From Coriobacteriia bacterium (GTDB lineage Bacteria; Actinomycetota; Coriobacteriia; WRKU01; WQUG01), in NCBI GenBank assembly GCA_009785705.1, contig WQVS01000043.1, positions 1-11,240 of the forward strand: a stretch of 11,240 bases of DNA, in the 5' to 3' direction. This document shows positions 1 through 6,255 of the stretch, in pieces (the first letter of the stretch is position 1; every line of letters begins with the position of its first letter). Below the pieces are notes generated by a model. The model saw only the letters and a program-made list of their open reading frames with translations. It had not been told where the DNA came from and ran no database searches. Made by a program: the position numbers and the translations under genes.

Positions 1-1272
1 AGACGTCCCCGTGTACTTATTGGACGTGATACCCGCCGTAGCGGCAAAATGCTTGAAGGGGCACTATCTGCCGGTATCACCAGCGCGGGAGCCGACGCTG
101 TTCTTGCTGGCATTGTGCCAACACCAGCTGTGTCATTACTTTTGCAAAATGGGCGCTTTGATGCAGGAATCGTCATTTCTGCCAGCCATAATCCTCCAGA
201 ATACAACGGACTGAAAGTGTTTCTAGGGGGCGGCAAGAAGCTAAGTGACGCACAGGAGGTGCGCATTGAAGAAATGTTGCACACAGAAGACGTGCCTCTG
301 CCACAGTTCTGTAATGCAAGTGCCGATGCCTGTGAATGTAGGCCTAGTAGACCAACGGGCGCAGCTCTCGGTCGCGTGGAGACTCTGTCCTCTGCTGCAG
401 ACGAATACGTACAAGGTCTTGTAGGATTATTTCCTATAGATGTTCTTAAGGGTATGAAAGTTGCTTTAGACTGCGGACACGGAGCATCCTCTGCAACAAG
501 TCCTGCTGCCTTTAGAGCACTGGGTGCAGAAGTAGTGGTACTTAACGACGATTACAATGGCGATGACATCAATGTAGACTGTGGCTCTACCCATTTGGAA
601 ATCGTGGCAGAGTGTGTCCAGTCAGACACTTTTGACTTGGGCATTGCACACGATGGTGACGCAGATCGTATGCTTGCTGTTGACGAAACAGGTGCCGTGG
701 TCGATGGTGACCACATCATGGCGATTTGCGCCAAACATCTGAAAGACACGGGACAAATGGACGGACTCCCCGTAGTGGGAACGGTGATGGCTAACCTGGG
801 CTTTATTCGCGCCTTAGAAGAACTAAATATTCCTGTAGAGACGACTGCTGTGGGGGACCGTTACGTACTTGAGCGTATGCGTAAGACAGGTGCGATTTTG
901 GGCGGAGAGCAATCAGGACATATCATTTTGCTGCAACATAACAGCACAGGGGATGGACTGCTTTCTGCGCTTATGCTTGCTTCCATTGTTGCCTCAAGCG
1001 GGAAGAAGCTTTCTGAGCTAGCCAAAGTGATGACAAGCTATCCGCAGGTACTGATTAATATTTACGTAAGCAGCAAAGATATTGAAGGATGTGCTCCACT
1101 GCAGGCTGCAATGACGCAAGCTGAAGAGCAATTGGGCGATACAGGCCGCATCTTGGTACGAGCTTCGGGTACAGAAAAGTTAGTGCGCGTTATGGTAGAG
1201 GCGGCAGATGAGGCACAGGCGCAGAGCATTGCTGAAAGTCTCGCTGCTGTTGTTGAAAGTGAACTAGGGTAA
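1..1272 (+). CDS. glmM: Phosphoglucosamine mutase GlmM, 5'-truncated by the window edge
   Basis: Interconverts glucosamine-6-phosphate and glucosamine-1-phosphate in the cytoplasm, on the path to UDP-GlcNAc for peptidoglycan. The frame is open from base 1, where it already reads VLIGRDTRRSGKML, a conserved stretch normally about 40 residues into the protein. Some 35-40 N-terminal residues therefore lie upstream, and the ATG at 49 is internal, not the start. Visible motifs are the phosphoserine loop ISASHNP (catalytic Ser codon 184-186), the metal-binding loop DGDADR (652-669), the sugar-binding GGEQSGHI near 901-924, and the C-terminal phosphate-binding RASGTE (1159-1176). The last is followed by K where P is more usual. 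The SASHNP and GEQSGH forms fit GlmM better than phosphomannomutase. The visible 423 residues plus the missing part match the usual ~445-450. The gene ends 23 bp before proS and probably shares a transcript with it. Confidence 0.95.
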   Translation, partial: RRPRVLIGRDTRRSGKMLEGALSAGITSAGADAVLAGIVPTPAVSLLLQNGRFDAGIVISASHNPPEYNGLKVFLGGGKKLSDAQEVRIEEMLHTEDVPLPQFCNASADACECRPSRPTGAALGRVETLSSAADEYVQGLVGLFPIDVLKGMKVALDCGHGASSATSPAAFRALGAEVVVLNDDYNGDDINVDCGSTHLEIVAECVQSDTFDLGIAHDGDADRMLAVDETGAVVDGDHIMAICAKHLKDTGQMDGLPVVGTVMANLGFIRALEELNIPVETTAVGDRYVLERMRKTGAILGGEQSGHIILLQHNSTGDGLLSALMLASIVASSGKKLSELAKVMTSYPQVLINIYVSSKDIEGCAPLQAAMTQAEEQLGDTGRILVRASGTEKLVRVMVEAADEAQAQSIAESLAAVVESELG

Positions 1273-1295
1273 TTCTTAAGAAAGAAAGGTACACC

Positions 1296-2564
1296 ATGTC
1301 AGTAGTTCGACTCAGTCAATATTACATGCCGACCCTGAAGGAAACGCCAGGGGATGCTGAAATCATAAGCCATCAACTCTTGCTGCGCGCAGGCTTTATG
1401 CGCAAGACCGCATCAGGGATTTATTCTCTGCTGCCTTTGGGGTGGCGTGTTGTGCAAAAGATTGAACAAATCGTGCGCGAAGAAATGGACGCATTGGATG
1501 CGCAGGAAATGCGACTACCCATTATTCAGCCAGAAGAAATGTGGCGCGAATCAGGCCGCTGGGATGCCTACGGACCAGAACTGATGCGCTTGAAAGATCG
1601 CCATGAACGCGGTTGGTGTTTGGGTCCGACTCATGAAGAAATCATCTCTGCACTGATTGCAACTGATATTAAGTCCTATAAGCAACTGCCTTTTGCGCTT
1701 TACCAGATGAACACAAAGTTCCGTGATGAAATCCGTCCACGTTTCGGTCTATTGCGCGGTCGTGAGTTCCTAATGAAGGACTGCTACTCTTTCCATGCAG
1801 ACGAGGCTGACCTAGGCGCTTACTATGAACTACAGGCACAGGCCTATGGTCGCATCTGTGACCGCATGGGTATAGACTGGCGTCGTGTTGAGGCCGACAG
1901 CGGTCAAATTGGTGGAAAAGTTACAGCAGAGTTCCACGCTATTGCAGACGCAGGGGAGAGCGACATCGTTTACTGCGCCTGCGACTATGCGGCAGATATT
2001 GACACCTTGCCTGAAGAGGGCGACGCCCGCAATGTTTGTCCAAAGTGCGGAACTTCTTTGCAGCGTGCACGCGGCATTGAAATAGGCCAAGTCTTCCAGG
2101 TGGGCGCGCAGTACTCAGAAACGATGGGCGTGAGCTTTGCTGACGTTGATGGGGCTGAGCATCCTCCTCTTATGGGCTGTTATGGCTGGGGAATTACACG
2201 CAGTCTTGCCGCTGCTATAGAGCAACACAATGATGAATACGGCATGAAGTGGCCAGCAGCAATCGCACCATATCAGGTTTGTCTGATTGGTATCGGCAAA
2301 GATGAAGAGGTCGCCACTGCACTGGAAACTTATGCGGCAGAGCTTGACCAGGCAGGTATAGAAGTGGTCATTGATGACCGCAATGAGCGTCCAGGCACGA
2401 AGTTCGCAGATGCAGACCTTGTAGGATGGCCTTATCAGGTTGTCGTGGGTTCACGAGGACTTAAGAATGGCACTGTAGAAGTCAAAGAGCGCATGAGTGG
2501 AGAGAAGGTCGAACTTCCTCTAGCAGATGTGGTAGCTTACTTGGGCGAAAAACTAAAGGGCTAG
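1296..2564 (+). CDS. proS: Prolyl-tRNA synthetase, bacterial-type core without the INS editing domain
   Basis: Class II synthetase that charges tRNA-Pro. The 422 residues read through motif 1 (about 40-52), the P-T-H-E-E loop (111-115), motif 2 (142-162, FRDEIRPRFG then REFLMKD), motif 3 (294-310, GCYGWGITR) and the C-terminal anticodon-binding domain (about 326-420, RPGTKFADADL). Family members of this type are usually about 570 residues, with a ~180-residue INS editing domain between the CDYAAN-like segment and the RGIEVGHIF-like segment. Here CDYAAD (229-234) is joined to NVCPKCG (246-252) by about a dozen residues. C227, C229, C248 and C251 could form a small zinc site (inference). The reading frame is intact across the junction, so this is not a frameshift. 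An AAAGAAAGG ribosome-binding site (1281-1289) lies 6 nt before the ATG. Lack of INS is known in alphaproteobacterial ProRS. Confidence 0.96.
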   Translation: MSVVRLSQYYMPTLKETPGDAEIISHQLLLRAGFMRKTASGIYSLLPLGWRVVQKIEQIVREEMDALDAQEMRLPIIQPEEMWRESGRWDAYGPELMRLKDRHERGWCLGPTHEEIISALIATDIKSYKQLPFALYQMNTKFRDEIRPRFGLLRGREFLMKDCYSFHADEADLGAYYELQAQAYGRICDRMGIDWRRVEADSGQIGGKVTAEFHAIADAGESDIVYCACDYAADIDTLPEEGDARNVCPKCGTSLQRARGIEIGQVFQVGAQYSETMGVSFADVDGAEHPPLMGCYGWGITRSLAAAIEQHNDEYGMKWPAAIAPYQVCLIGIGKDEEVATALETYAAELDQAGIEVVIDDRNERPGTKFADADLVGWPYQVVVGSRGLKNGTVEVKERMSGEKVELPLADVVAYLGEKLKG

Positions 2565-2587
2565 GGAAATAGTTACTGCGAAACATC

Positions 2588-3013
2588 ATGACTCAAGAAC
2601 AGCTATCAGAATTACAAGAAATTAGAGCTGCTTGTGCCATCATTGCGCATGAGGGCAAAGTGCTGAGCGCCCGTCGCTTTACGGGGAAACGTTATGATGG
2701 CTGGTGGGAGTTTCCTGGTGGCAAGATAGAGCCAGGTGAAACCCCAGAACAGTGCTGTGTGCGGGAAATCAAGGAAGAGCTGAATCTTGATGTCGTTATT
2801 GACCGTCACTACTATAGCGTGAACTTCCCTTATCCTGGTTTTCGCCTCAGGATGGAATGTTATCTCTGCTTCCCGCTGTCATCGATTGACGACATAGTGC
2901 TAAGTGAACATGACGATTATCGCTGGCTAGGACTGGATGACCTCTACGAAGTAAAGTGGTTGCCGGCAGCATTTGAGGTGCTGAAGAGGCTTGAGACTGA
3001 GTCAATCTGGTGA
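2588..3013 (+). CDS. Nudix hydrolase, MutT/NudG-like (deoxy)nucleoside triphosphate pyrophosphohydrolase
   Basis: Probably hydrolyses oxidised or non-canonical (d)NTPs to monophosphate and pyrophosphate, cleaning the nucleotide pool. The 141-residue protein has WWEFPGGK (39-46) leading into a Nudix box at 45-67: G, five residues, E51, seven residues, then REIKEEL. The usual glycine near the end of the box is Asn66; all the acidic metal ligands of the REUXEE core are present. The C-terminal WLGLDDLYEVKWLPAAF resembles MutT and NudG-type enzymes, whose usual length is 130-140. Exact substrate (8-oxo-dGTP, CTP derivatives or other) cannot be read from sequence. The gene begins 23 bp after proS, so it is probably the third gene of the glmM-proS group. 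No convincing Shine-Dalgarno precedes the ATG; no better in-frame start is visible. Confidence 0.88.
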   Translation: MTQEQLSELQEIRAACAIIAHEGKVLSARRFTGKRYDGWWEFPGGKIEPGETPEQCCVREIKEELNLDVVIDRHYYSVNFPYPGFRLRMECYLCFPLSSIDDIVLSEHDDYRWLGLDDLYEVKWLPAAFEVLKRLETESIW

Positions 3014-3067
3014 TTATAAAGCGCACCCTCTGAAACATTTTATGCAAATTGCTAAATAAGTGTTTAC

Positions 3068-3095
3068 TTGAGGGTATAGGCTTTGTTAATATAAT
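3068..3095 (+). promoter_or_regulatory. Predicted sigma-70-type promoter for rplU-rpmA
   Basis: TTGAGG at 3068-3073 and a perfect TATAAT at 3090-3095 are separated by 16 bp, placing the start site near 3102 and giving a leader of about 50 nt before the rplU ATG. The site lies in the 140-bp gap after the Nudix gene. The -10 match is strong and the -35 has the TTGA core. Seen by eye only. Confidence 0.65.
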
Positions 3096-3099
3096 CCAT

Positions 3100-3123
3100 T
3101 GCGCGATTAAACGCGTGTTTTTT
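3100..3123 (+). terminator. Terminator-like hairpin with U6 at the predicted rplU start site
   Basis: GCGCG (3101-3105), loop ATTAAA (3106-3111) and CGCGT (3112-3116) form a short stem with four G-C pairs. A G-U pair follows, with another possible T-G pair outside it, and then six T residues (3118-3123). This could end transcripts arriving from glmM-proS-Nudix. It overlaps the start site expected from the promoter at 3068-3095, so it could instead be a 5'-end hairpin on the rplU mRNA. The stem is short, so termination strength is uncertain. Confidence 0.4.
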
Positions 3124-3153
3124 GATGCATTGAGACGATAGGATATAAAAACG

Positions 3154-3462
3154 ATGTATGCAGTGGTAAAAACAGGAGGCAAGCAGTACAAAGTCGCTGA
3201 AGGCGATGTGCTGAACGTCGAGAAAATCGACCTAGAGCCTGGTGAAAAAGTTGATTTGGATGTTTTGCTTCTATCGGGTGACGATAATGTCGTAACTGAC
3301 CCTGATGCACTAGCTAAGGCTACAGTTACCGCAAAGGTAGTAGAACATTTCAAGGATAAAAAAGTTATTATCTTTAAGTTTAAGAGACGTAAAGGTTATA
3401 GGCGTAAGCGCGGTCATCGCCAGAACTTGACACGCCTAGAGATTGTAAAGGTGAGTGGCTAA
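3154..3462 (+). CDS. rplU: 50S ribosomal protein L21
   Basis: Large-subunit protein that binds 23S rRNA. The 102-residue product has the usual L21 length and begins with the signature MYAVVKTGGKQYKV. It ends with the basic KFKRRKGYRRKRGHRQ stretch (about 74-89) and the conserved LTRLEI segment. An AGGA ribosome-binding site (3140-3143) is about 10 nt before the ATG. A predicted promoter lies just upstream at 3068-3095. rpmA follows 2 nt after the stop, the near-universal rplU-rpmA arrangement. Some bacteria have a small cysteine-protease-processed protein gene between the two; here there is none, and L27 begins directly with MAHKKG, so no N-terminal cleavage is expected. Confidence 0.98.
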   Translation: MYAVVKTGGKQYKVAEGDVLNVEKIDLEPGEKVDLDVLLLSGDDNVVTDPDALAKATVTAKVVEHFKDKKVIIFKFKRRKGYRRKRGHRQNLTRLEIVKVSG

Positions 3463-3464
3463 CT

Positions 3465-3728
3465 ATGGCTCATAAAAAAGGAATGGGTTCAACCCGTAAT
3501 GGTCGTGATTCACGTTCAAAGCGCCTAGGCGTAAAGCGTTTTTCTGGTCAGTTTGTTAACTGTGGTGAAATTCTGGTACGTCAGCGCGGAACACGCTTTC
3601 ATCCAGGTGACCTAGTAGGTCGCGGCAATGACGACACGCTCTTTGCAAAAAGTGCTGGCGTTGTAGAGTTTACTCAGGGCAAAAAACGTCGCGTACACAT
3701 TCGACCGGTAGAAGAAGCAGTAGCATAG
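3465..3728 (+). CDS. rpmA: 50S ribosomal protein L27
   Basis: L27 sits near the peptidyl-transferase centre, with its N-terminal tail reaching toward the tRNA acceptor end. The 87 residues begin MAHKKGMGSTRNGRDS and continue with KRLGVKRF, then RQRGTRFHPGDLVGRGNDDTL, all diagnostic. The more common GGGS is GMGS here and the usual SNAK is SRSK, minor variants. No Firmicutes-type N-terminal propeptide is present. An AAGGTGAG ribosome-binding site lies inside the end of rplU (3448-3455), and the gap between the two genes is 2 nt. The gene is followed by a strong intrinsic terminator at 3760-3793. Confidence 0.98.
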   Translation: MAHKKGMGSTRNGRDSRSKRLGVKRFSGQFVNCGEILVRQRGTRFHPGDLVGRGNDDTLFAKSAGVVEFTQGKKRRVHIRPVEEAVA

Positions 3729-3759
3729 CGCACTGACTGTATCTACCTACGATTAAACT

Positions 3760-3793
3760 AAAGTCCTTTGCGCAGCCGCAGGGGACTTTTTTT
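3760..3793 (+). terminator. Strong intrinsic terminator after rpmA
   Basis: AAAGTCCTTTGCG (3760-3772) pairs with 3777-3789 across the 4-nt loop CAGC. That makes a 13-bp stem with two G-U pairs, running directly into a run of seven T residues (3787-3793). It lies 31 nt after the rpmA stop and should separate rplU-rpmA from obg. Confidence 0.9.
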
Positions 3794-3800
3794 GTTTACA

Positions 3801-3828
3801 CTAGGTGGTACGGATTCGTACCACCTAG
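3801..3828. repeat. Perfect 12-bp inverted repeat, no U-tract
   Basis: CTAGGTGGTACG (3801-3812) is exactly mirrored by CGTACCACCTAG (3817-3828) around the loop GATT. It follows the rpmA terminator by 7 nt. Neither strand has a T-run after it, so it is not a standard intrinsic terminator. It could be a protein-binding operator or an RNA hairpin; nothing in the sequence decides between these. Confidence 0.8.
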
Positions 3829-3836
3829 CTAAAGTA

Positions 3837-3909
3837 ATGCAGGATTGAATGGGGGATGTAAGGAAGGCTATTCCTTCTACTGACTAAAGTTCCCTATTCA
3901 ATCCTGCAT
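3837..3909. repeat. 73-bp element bounded by a 14-bp inverted repeat, with a nested hairpin
   Basis: ATGCAGGATTGAAT (3837-3850) is exactly complementary to ATTCAATCCTGCAT (3896-3909). The stem can extend inward through GGGG/CCCT pairing by about four more pairs. Inside lies a second hairpin, AAGGAA (3860-3865) with TTCCTT (3871-3876) around a 5-nt loop. No ORF and no U-tract is present, and no clear target-site duplication flanks it. It ends 73 bp before the obg ATG. Candidate roles are an obg leader structure, a small RNA, or a REP/MITE-like miniature repeat. Confidence 0.75.
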
Positions 3910-3982
3910 GGATAGCTCACTTAAGTCAAAAGTATTAGTGCACACGAACTTCAATGACAGACTTTGGTAGGAGAGAGGGACT

Positions 3983-5326
3983 ATGTTTTTAGATCAAGTA
4001 TCACTGTACTTGAAGTCAGGAGATGGCGGTGCGGGCTGCAAGTCTTTCCGTCGTGAAAAGCACGTCCCCAAAGGTGGTCCTGATGGGGGAGACGGCGGCA
4101 AAGGTGGCAGCGTCTATCTGGTTGCAGACGCAGGACTATCTTCACTAATTGATTACCGCTTCAAGCATCACTTTAAGGCAGAGCGTGGTACTCACGGCAA
4201 AGGCTCAAACATGCACGGAGCCAACGGTGAGGACATGCGCCTACCTGTTCCTGTAGGAACTGTAGTGCACGACATGCATAGCAATGAGGTTCTGGGTGAC
4301 CTGGTAATCGATGGTCAAGAATTGCTCATCGTTGAGGGCGGACACGGCGGAAGAGGTAACCCCCATTTCACCACCAGCGTTAGGCGCGCCCCTGCCTTTG
4401 CTGAACTGGGTGAGCCAGGCAAAGAGCGTGACCTACGACTAGAACTGAAGCTGCTAGCAGACGTTGCCCTGGTAGGTATGCCCAGTGTAGGGAAGTCGTC
4501 TATGATTGCCCGCATCAGTGCTGCTCGCCCAAAGATTGCTGACTATCCTTTTACGACCCTTATTCCTAATCTGGGGGTAGTAAAAGTAGGTGACAAGTCC
4601 TTTGTCTGTGCTGACGTGCCAGGCTTGATTGAGGGCGCCCACGAAGGAAAGGGCCTAGGCCATGCCTTCCTGCGCCACATTGAGCGCAGTGCAATCATCA
4701 TGCATATTGTTGATTTGGCCGGTGGCTTCGAAGGCGAAAACAGAGATGCCATCAAAGACTACAAAATCATTGAAAATGAGCTACACATGCATGCTGAAGA
4801 GCTCAGTACACGTCCCCGCATTATTGTGGGCAACAAGCTTGATGTCGAGGACGCGGAGGAGCGCTCTCAGAAACTGAAAGCCTATGTTGAAGAAAAAGAC
4901 TTGCCCTACTTCGCTGTCTCTACGCTGACAGGTGAAGGTATTGATGCCTTGCTGCACTTTACCGCACAACAAGTTCATAAGTTGCGCCTGCAAGCTGCTG
5001 AAGAAGAAAAGCTTGCACGTGAGAGTGAAGAATTTGAAGCGCGCTATGTGCACCGTGAGCAGCTAGCACAGCGCGTAGCAAAGCGCCCCTTCAAGGTTGA
5101 GAATTTGGGTGGTGGCGTATATCGCGTTAGTGGTGAAGCCATAGAGCGCATGGTTATCCAAACCGAATGGGACAATGAGGAAGCCATCCTTTGGATGCAG
5201 GGTAGATTTGCAAAATTAGGTCTAGAAAAAGAGCTGATTGAAAAGGGTGCCATAGATGGCGATACCATTAGGATATTAGACAGAGAATTCGAATTCGAAG
5301 CAGGGGTATCAGGCGATGGATGGTAA
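3983..5326 (+). CDS. obg: GTPase Obg (CgtA), ribosome-assembly GTPase with C-terminal OCT domain
   Basis: Essential GTPase that acts on 50S assembly and links ribosome maturation to growth and stress. The 447 residues comprise three domains. The glycine-rich Obg fold (about 1-158) has GDGGAG and GGPDGGDGGKGG. The G domain (about 160-335) has G1 GMPSVGKSS (165-173), TT of switch I (191-192), G3 DVPG (211-214), G4 NKLD (284-287) and G5 near 313-318. The OCT domain (about 360-436) is preceded by a charged helix. PSVGKSS and the following AARPKIADYPFTT are actinobacterial in style. An AGGAG site (3969-3973) is 9 nt before the ATG. No convincing promoter was found in the gap upstream, which is filled with inverted repeats. 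proB starts within its last codons. Confidence 0.97.
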   Translation: MFLDQVSLYLKSGDGGAGCKSFRREKHVPKGGPDGGDGGKGGSVYLVADAGLSSLIDYRFKHHFKAERGTHGKGSNMHGANGEDMRLPVPVGTVVHDMHSNEVLGDLVIDGQELLIVEGGHGGRGNPHFTTSVRRAPAFAELGEPGKERDLRLELKLLADVALVGMPSVGKSSMIARISAARPKIADYPFTTLIPNLGVVKVGDKSFVCADVPGLIEGAHEGKGLGHAFLRHIERSAIIMHIVDLAGGFEGENRDAIKDYKIIENELHMHAEELSTRPRIIVGNKLDVEDAEERSQKLKAYVEEKDLPYFAVSTLTGEGIDALLHFTAQQVHKLRLQAAEEEKLARESEEFEARYVHREQLAQRVAKRPFKVENLGGGVYRVSGEAIERMVIQTEWDNEEAILWMQGRFAKLGLEKELIEKGAIDGDTIRILDREFEFEAGVSGDGW

Positions 5327-6212
5327 TACTCAGGATAAATCAACGGATATGCAGGCAGCCAGCACAGACAGTGAGGCATTAACAGTAAGCAACAAGAAGC
5401 GCGTTGTTGTAAAGGTGGGTTCAAATACTCTGACCAATGATGCAGGAGCGATTGACCGCCGCTATATTGCAAGTCTTGCTGATCAGCTGTCAGAACTTAA
5501 CAAAGAGGGCCATCAGGTCGTACTGGTATCTTCAGGGGCCATTGCGGCAGGTCGAGAGTTCCTAGGACTAAGTCAGCGACCCAGTGACATGGCTACCTTG
5601 CAGGCAGCAGCCAGTATAGGTCAGGTAGGATTAATAGAAACCTACGCCGCAGAGTTTGGTAGAAAAGGAACCATAATTGGTCAGGTCTTGCTCACCCGTG
5701 CTGATACGGAAAATGAAGTCAGCTATGGGCATGCCTGTGACACCTTTAATAAATTGCTTGACTTGGATTCAATTCCCATTGTGAACGAGAACGACACCGT
5801 AGCTATTGATGAAATCTGTTTTGGCGATAACGATACTCTGGCAGCACTGGTTGCGCGTATGATACGGGCAGATATGGTCGTTATTCTAACGGACGTTGCA
5901 GGCCTGTATGATGCAGACCCTAACATTAATCCTGATGCTCAAGTAGTGCCCTGCCTAACAGAGGTTGGCGAAGACCTGTTGGCAGAAACTAGTGCCGGAG
6001 GAGATGCACAAAGCCTAGGCAGTGGAGGCATGCGTAGTAAGCTTCAAGCTGCTAAGGTACTGTTGGAGGCAGATATCGCAACAGTATTGTGTGACGGTCG
6101 TCAGGCCAATGTTATCGTTGATGCAGTTGAGGGAACTCCGCAGGGTACAATTATTTGTTCTGAAGGGTTTCGTAAGCAATTGGAACTATTAGACCAAGTC
6201 CCATCATCTTAA
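5316..6212 (+). CDS. proB: Glutamate 5-kinase, PUA-less form
   Basis: Phosphorylates glutamate to gamma-glutamyl phosphate, the first step of proline synthesis. The amino-acid kinase core runs from about residue 28 to 283: KVGSNTL (33-39), SSGAIAAG (72-79), the LQAAASIGQ segment (95-103), NENDTV (157-162), FGDNDTLAALVA (169-180), LTDVAGLYDADP (191-202) and GSGGMRSKLQAA (235-246). The 298-residue product ends soon after the kinase domain, so the ~90-residue PUA domain of the ~367-residue E. coli type is absent. About 25 polar residues precede the core. The chosen ATG overlaps the obg end by 11 nt and has AGGGG (5302-5306) 9 nt upstream; an ATG at 5349 is possible but has a poorer site. Translational coupling to obg is likely. 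Confidence 0.95.
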   Translation: MDGNTQDKSTDMQAASTDSEALTVSNKKRVVVKVGSNTLTNDAGAIDRRYIASLADQLSELNKEGHQVVLVSSGAIAAGREFLGLSQRPSDMATLQAAASIGQVGLIETYAAEFGRKGTIIGQVLLTRADTENEVSYGHACDTFNKLLDLDSIPIVNENDTVAIDEICFGDNDTLAALVARMIRADMVVILTDVAGLYDADPNINPDAQVVPCLTEVGEDLLAETSAGGDAQSLGSGGMRSKLQAAKVLLEADIATVLCDGRQANVIVDAVEGTPQGTIICSEGFRKQLELLDQVPSS

Positions 6213-6255
6213 CTTGATGTAAGGCTTCACTCTTTACGCTTGAGAGGAATATCCC

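Noticed and set aside
49..51. ATG at 49 as the glmM start
   Set aside because: The frame is open and encodes conserved GlmM sequence (GRDTRRSGK) before it, so the gene is cut by the window edge.
3024..3067. A/T-rich imperfect dyad after the Nudix gene (AAACATTTTA with TAAATAAGTGTTT)
   Set aside because: Pairing is interrupted and all A-T, with no proper T-tract, so it is too weak to call a terminator.
2847..3353. A 168-codon open frame on the minus strand spanning the Nudix-rplU gap
   Set aside because: It lies antisense to the certain Nudix and rplU genes over most of its length, its translation is Ser/Thr-rich with no family pattern, and it crosses a clear plus-strand promoter.
3801..3828. 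Resemblance of AGGTGGTAC to the T-box riboswitch core (AGGGTGGNACCGCG)
   Set aside because: One G is missing and the CCGCG part is absent. There is no specifier stem upstream, no downstream terminator alternative, and the following gene is obg, not a synthetase or amino-acid gene. The sequence is explained by the perfect palindrome.
3845..3874. Possible obg promoter TTGAAT with TATTCC, 18-bp spacing
   Set aside because: The -10 match is only three of six, and the -35 falls inside the inverted repeat arm, which explains the sequence better.
3837..3909. An insertion sequence with terminal inverted repeats
   Set aside because: Only 73 bp long, with no transposase and no visible target duplication. 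At most it is a miniature non-autonomous repeat, which needs other copies to support it.
5044..5472. A 142-codon minus-strand open frame across the obg-proB junction
   Set aside because: Both plus-strand genes have complete conserved domains here; the antisense product is low-complexity and unlike any family.
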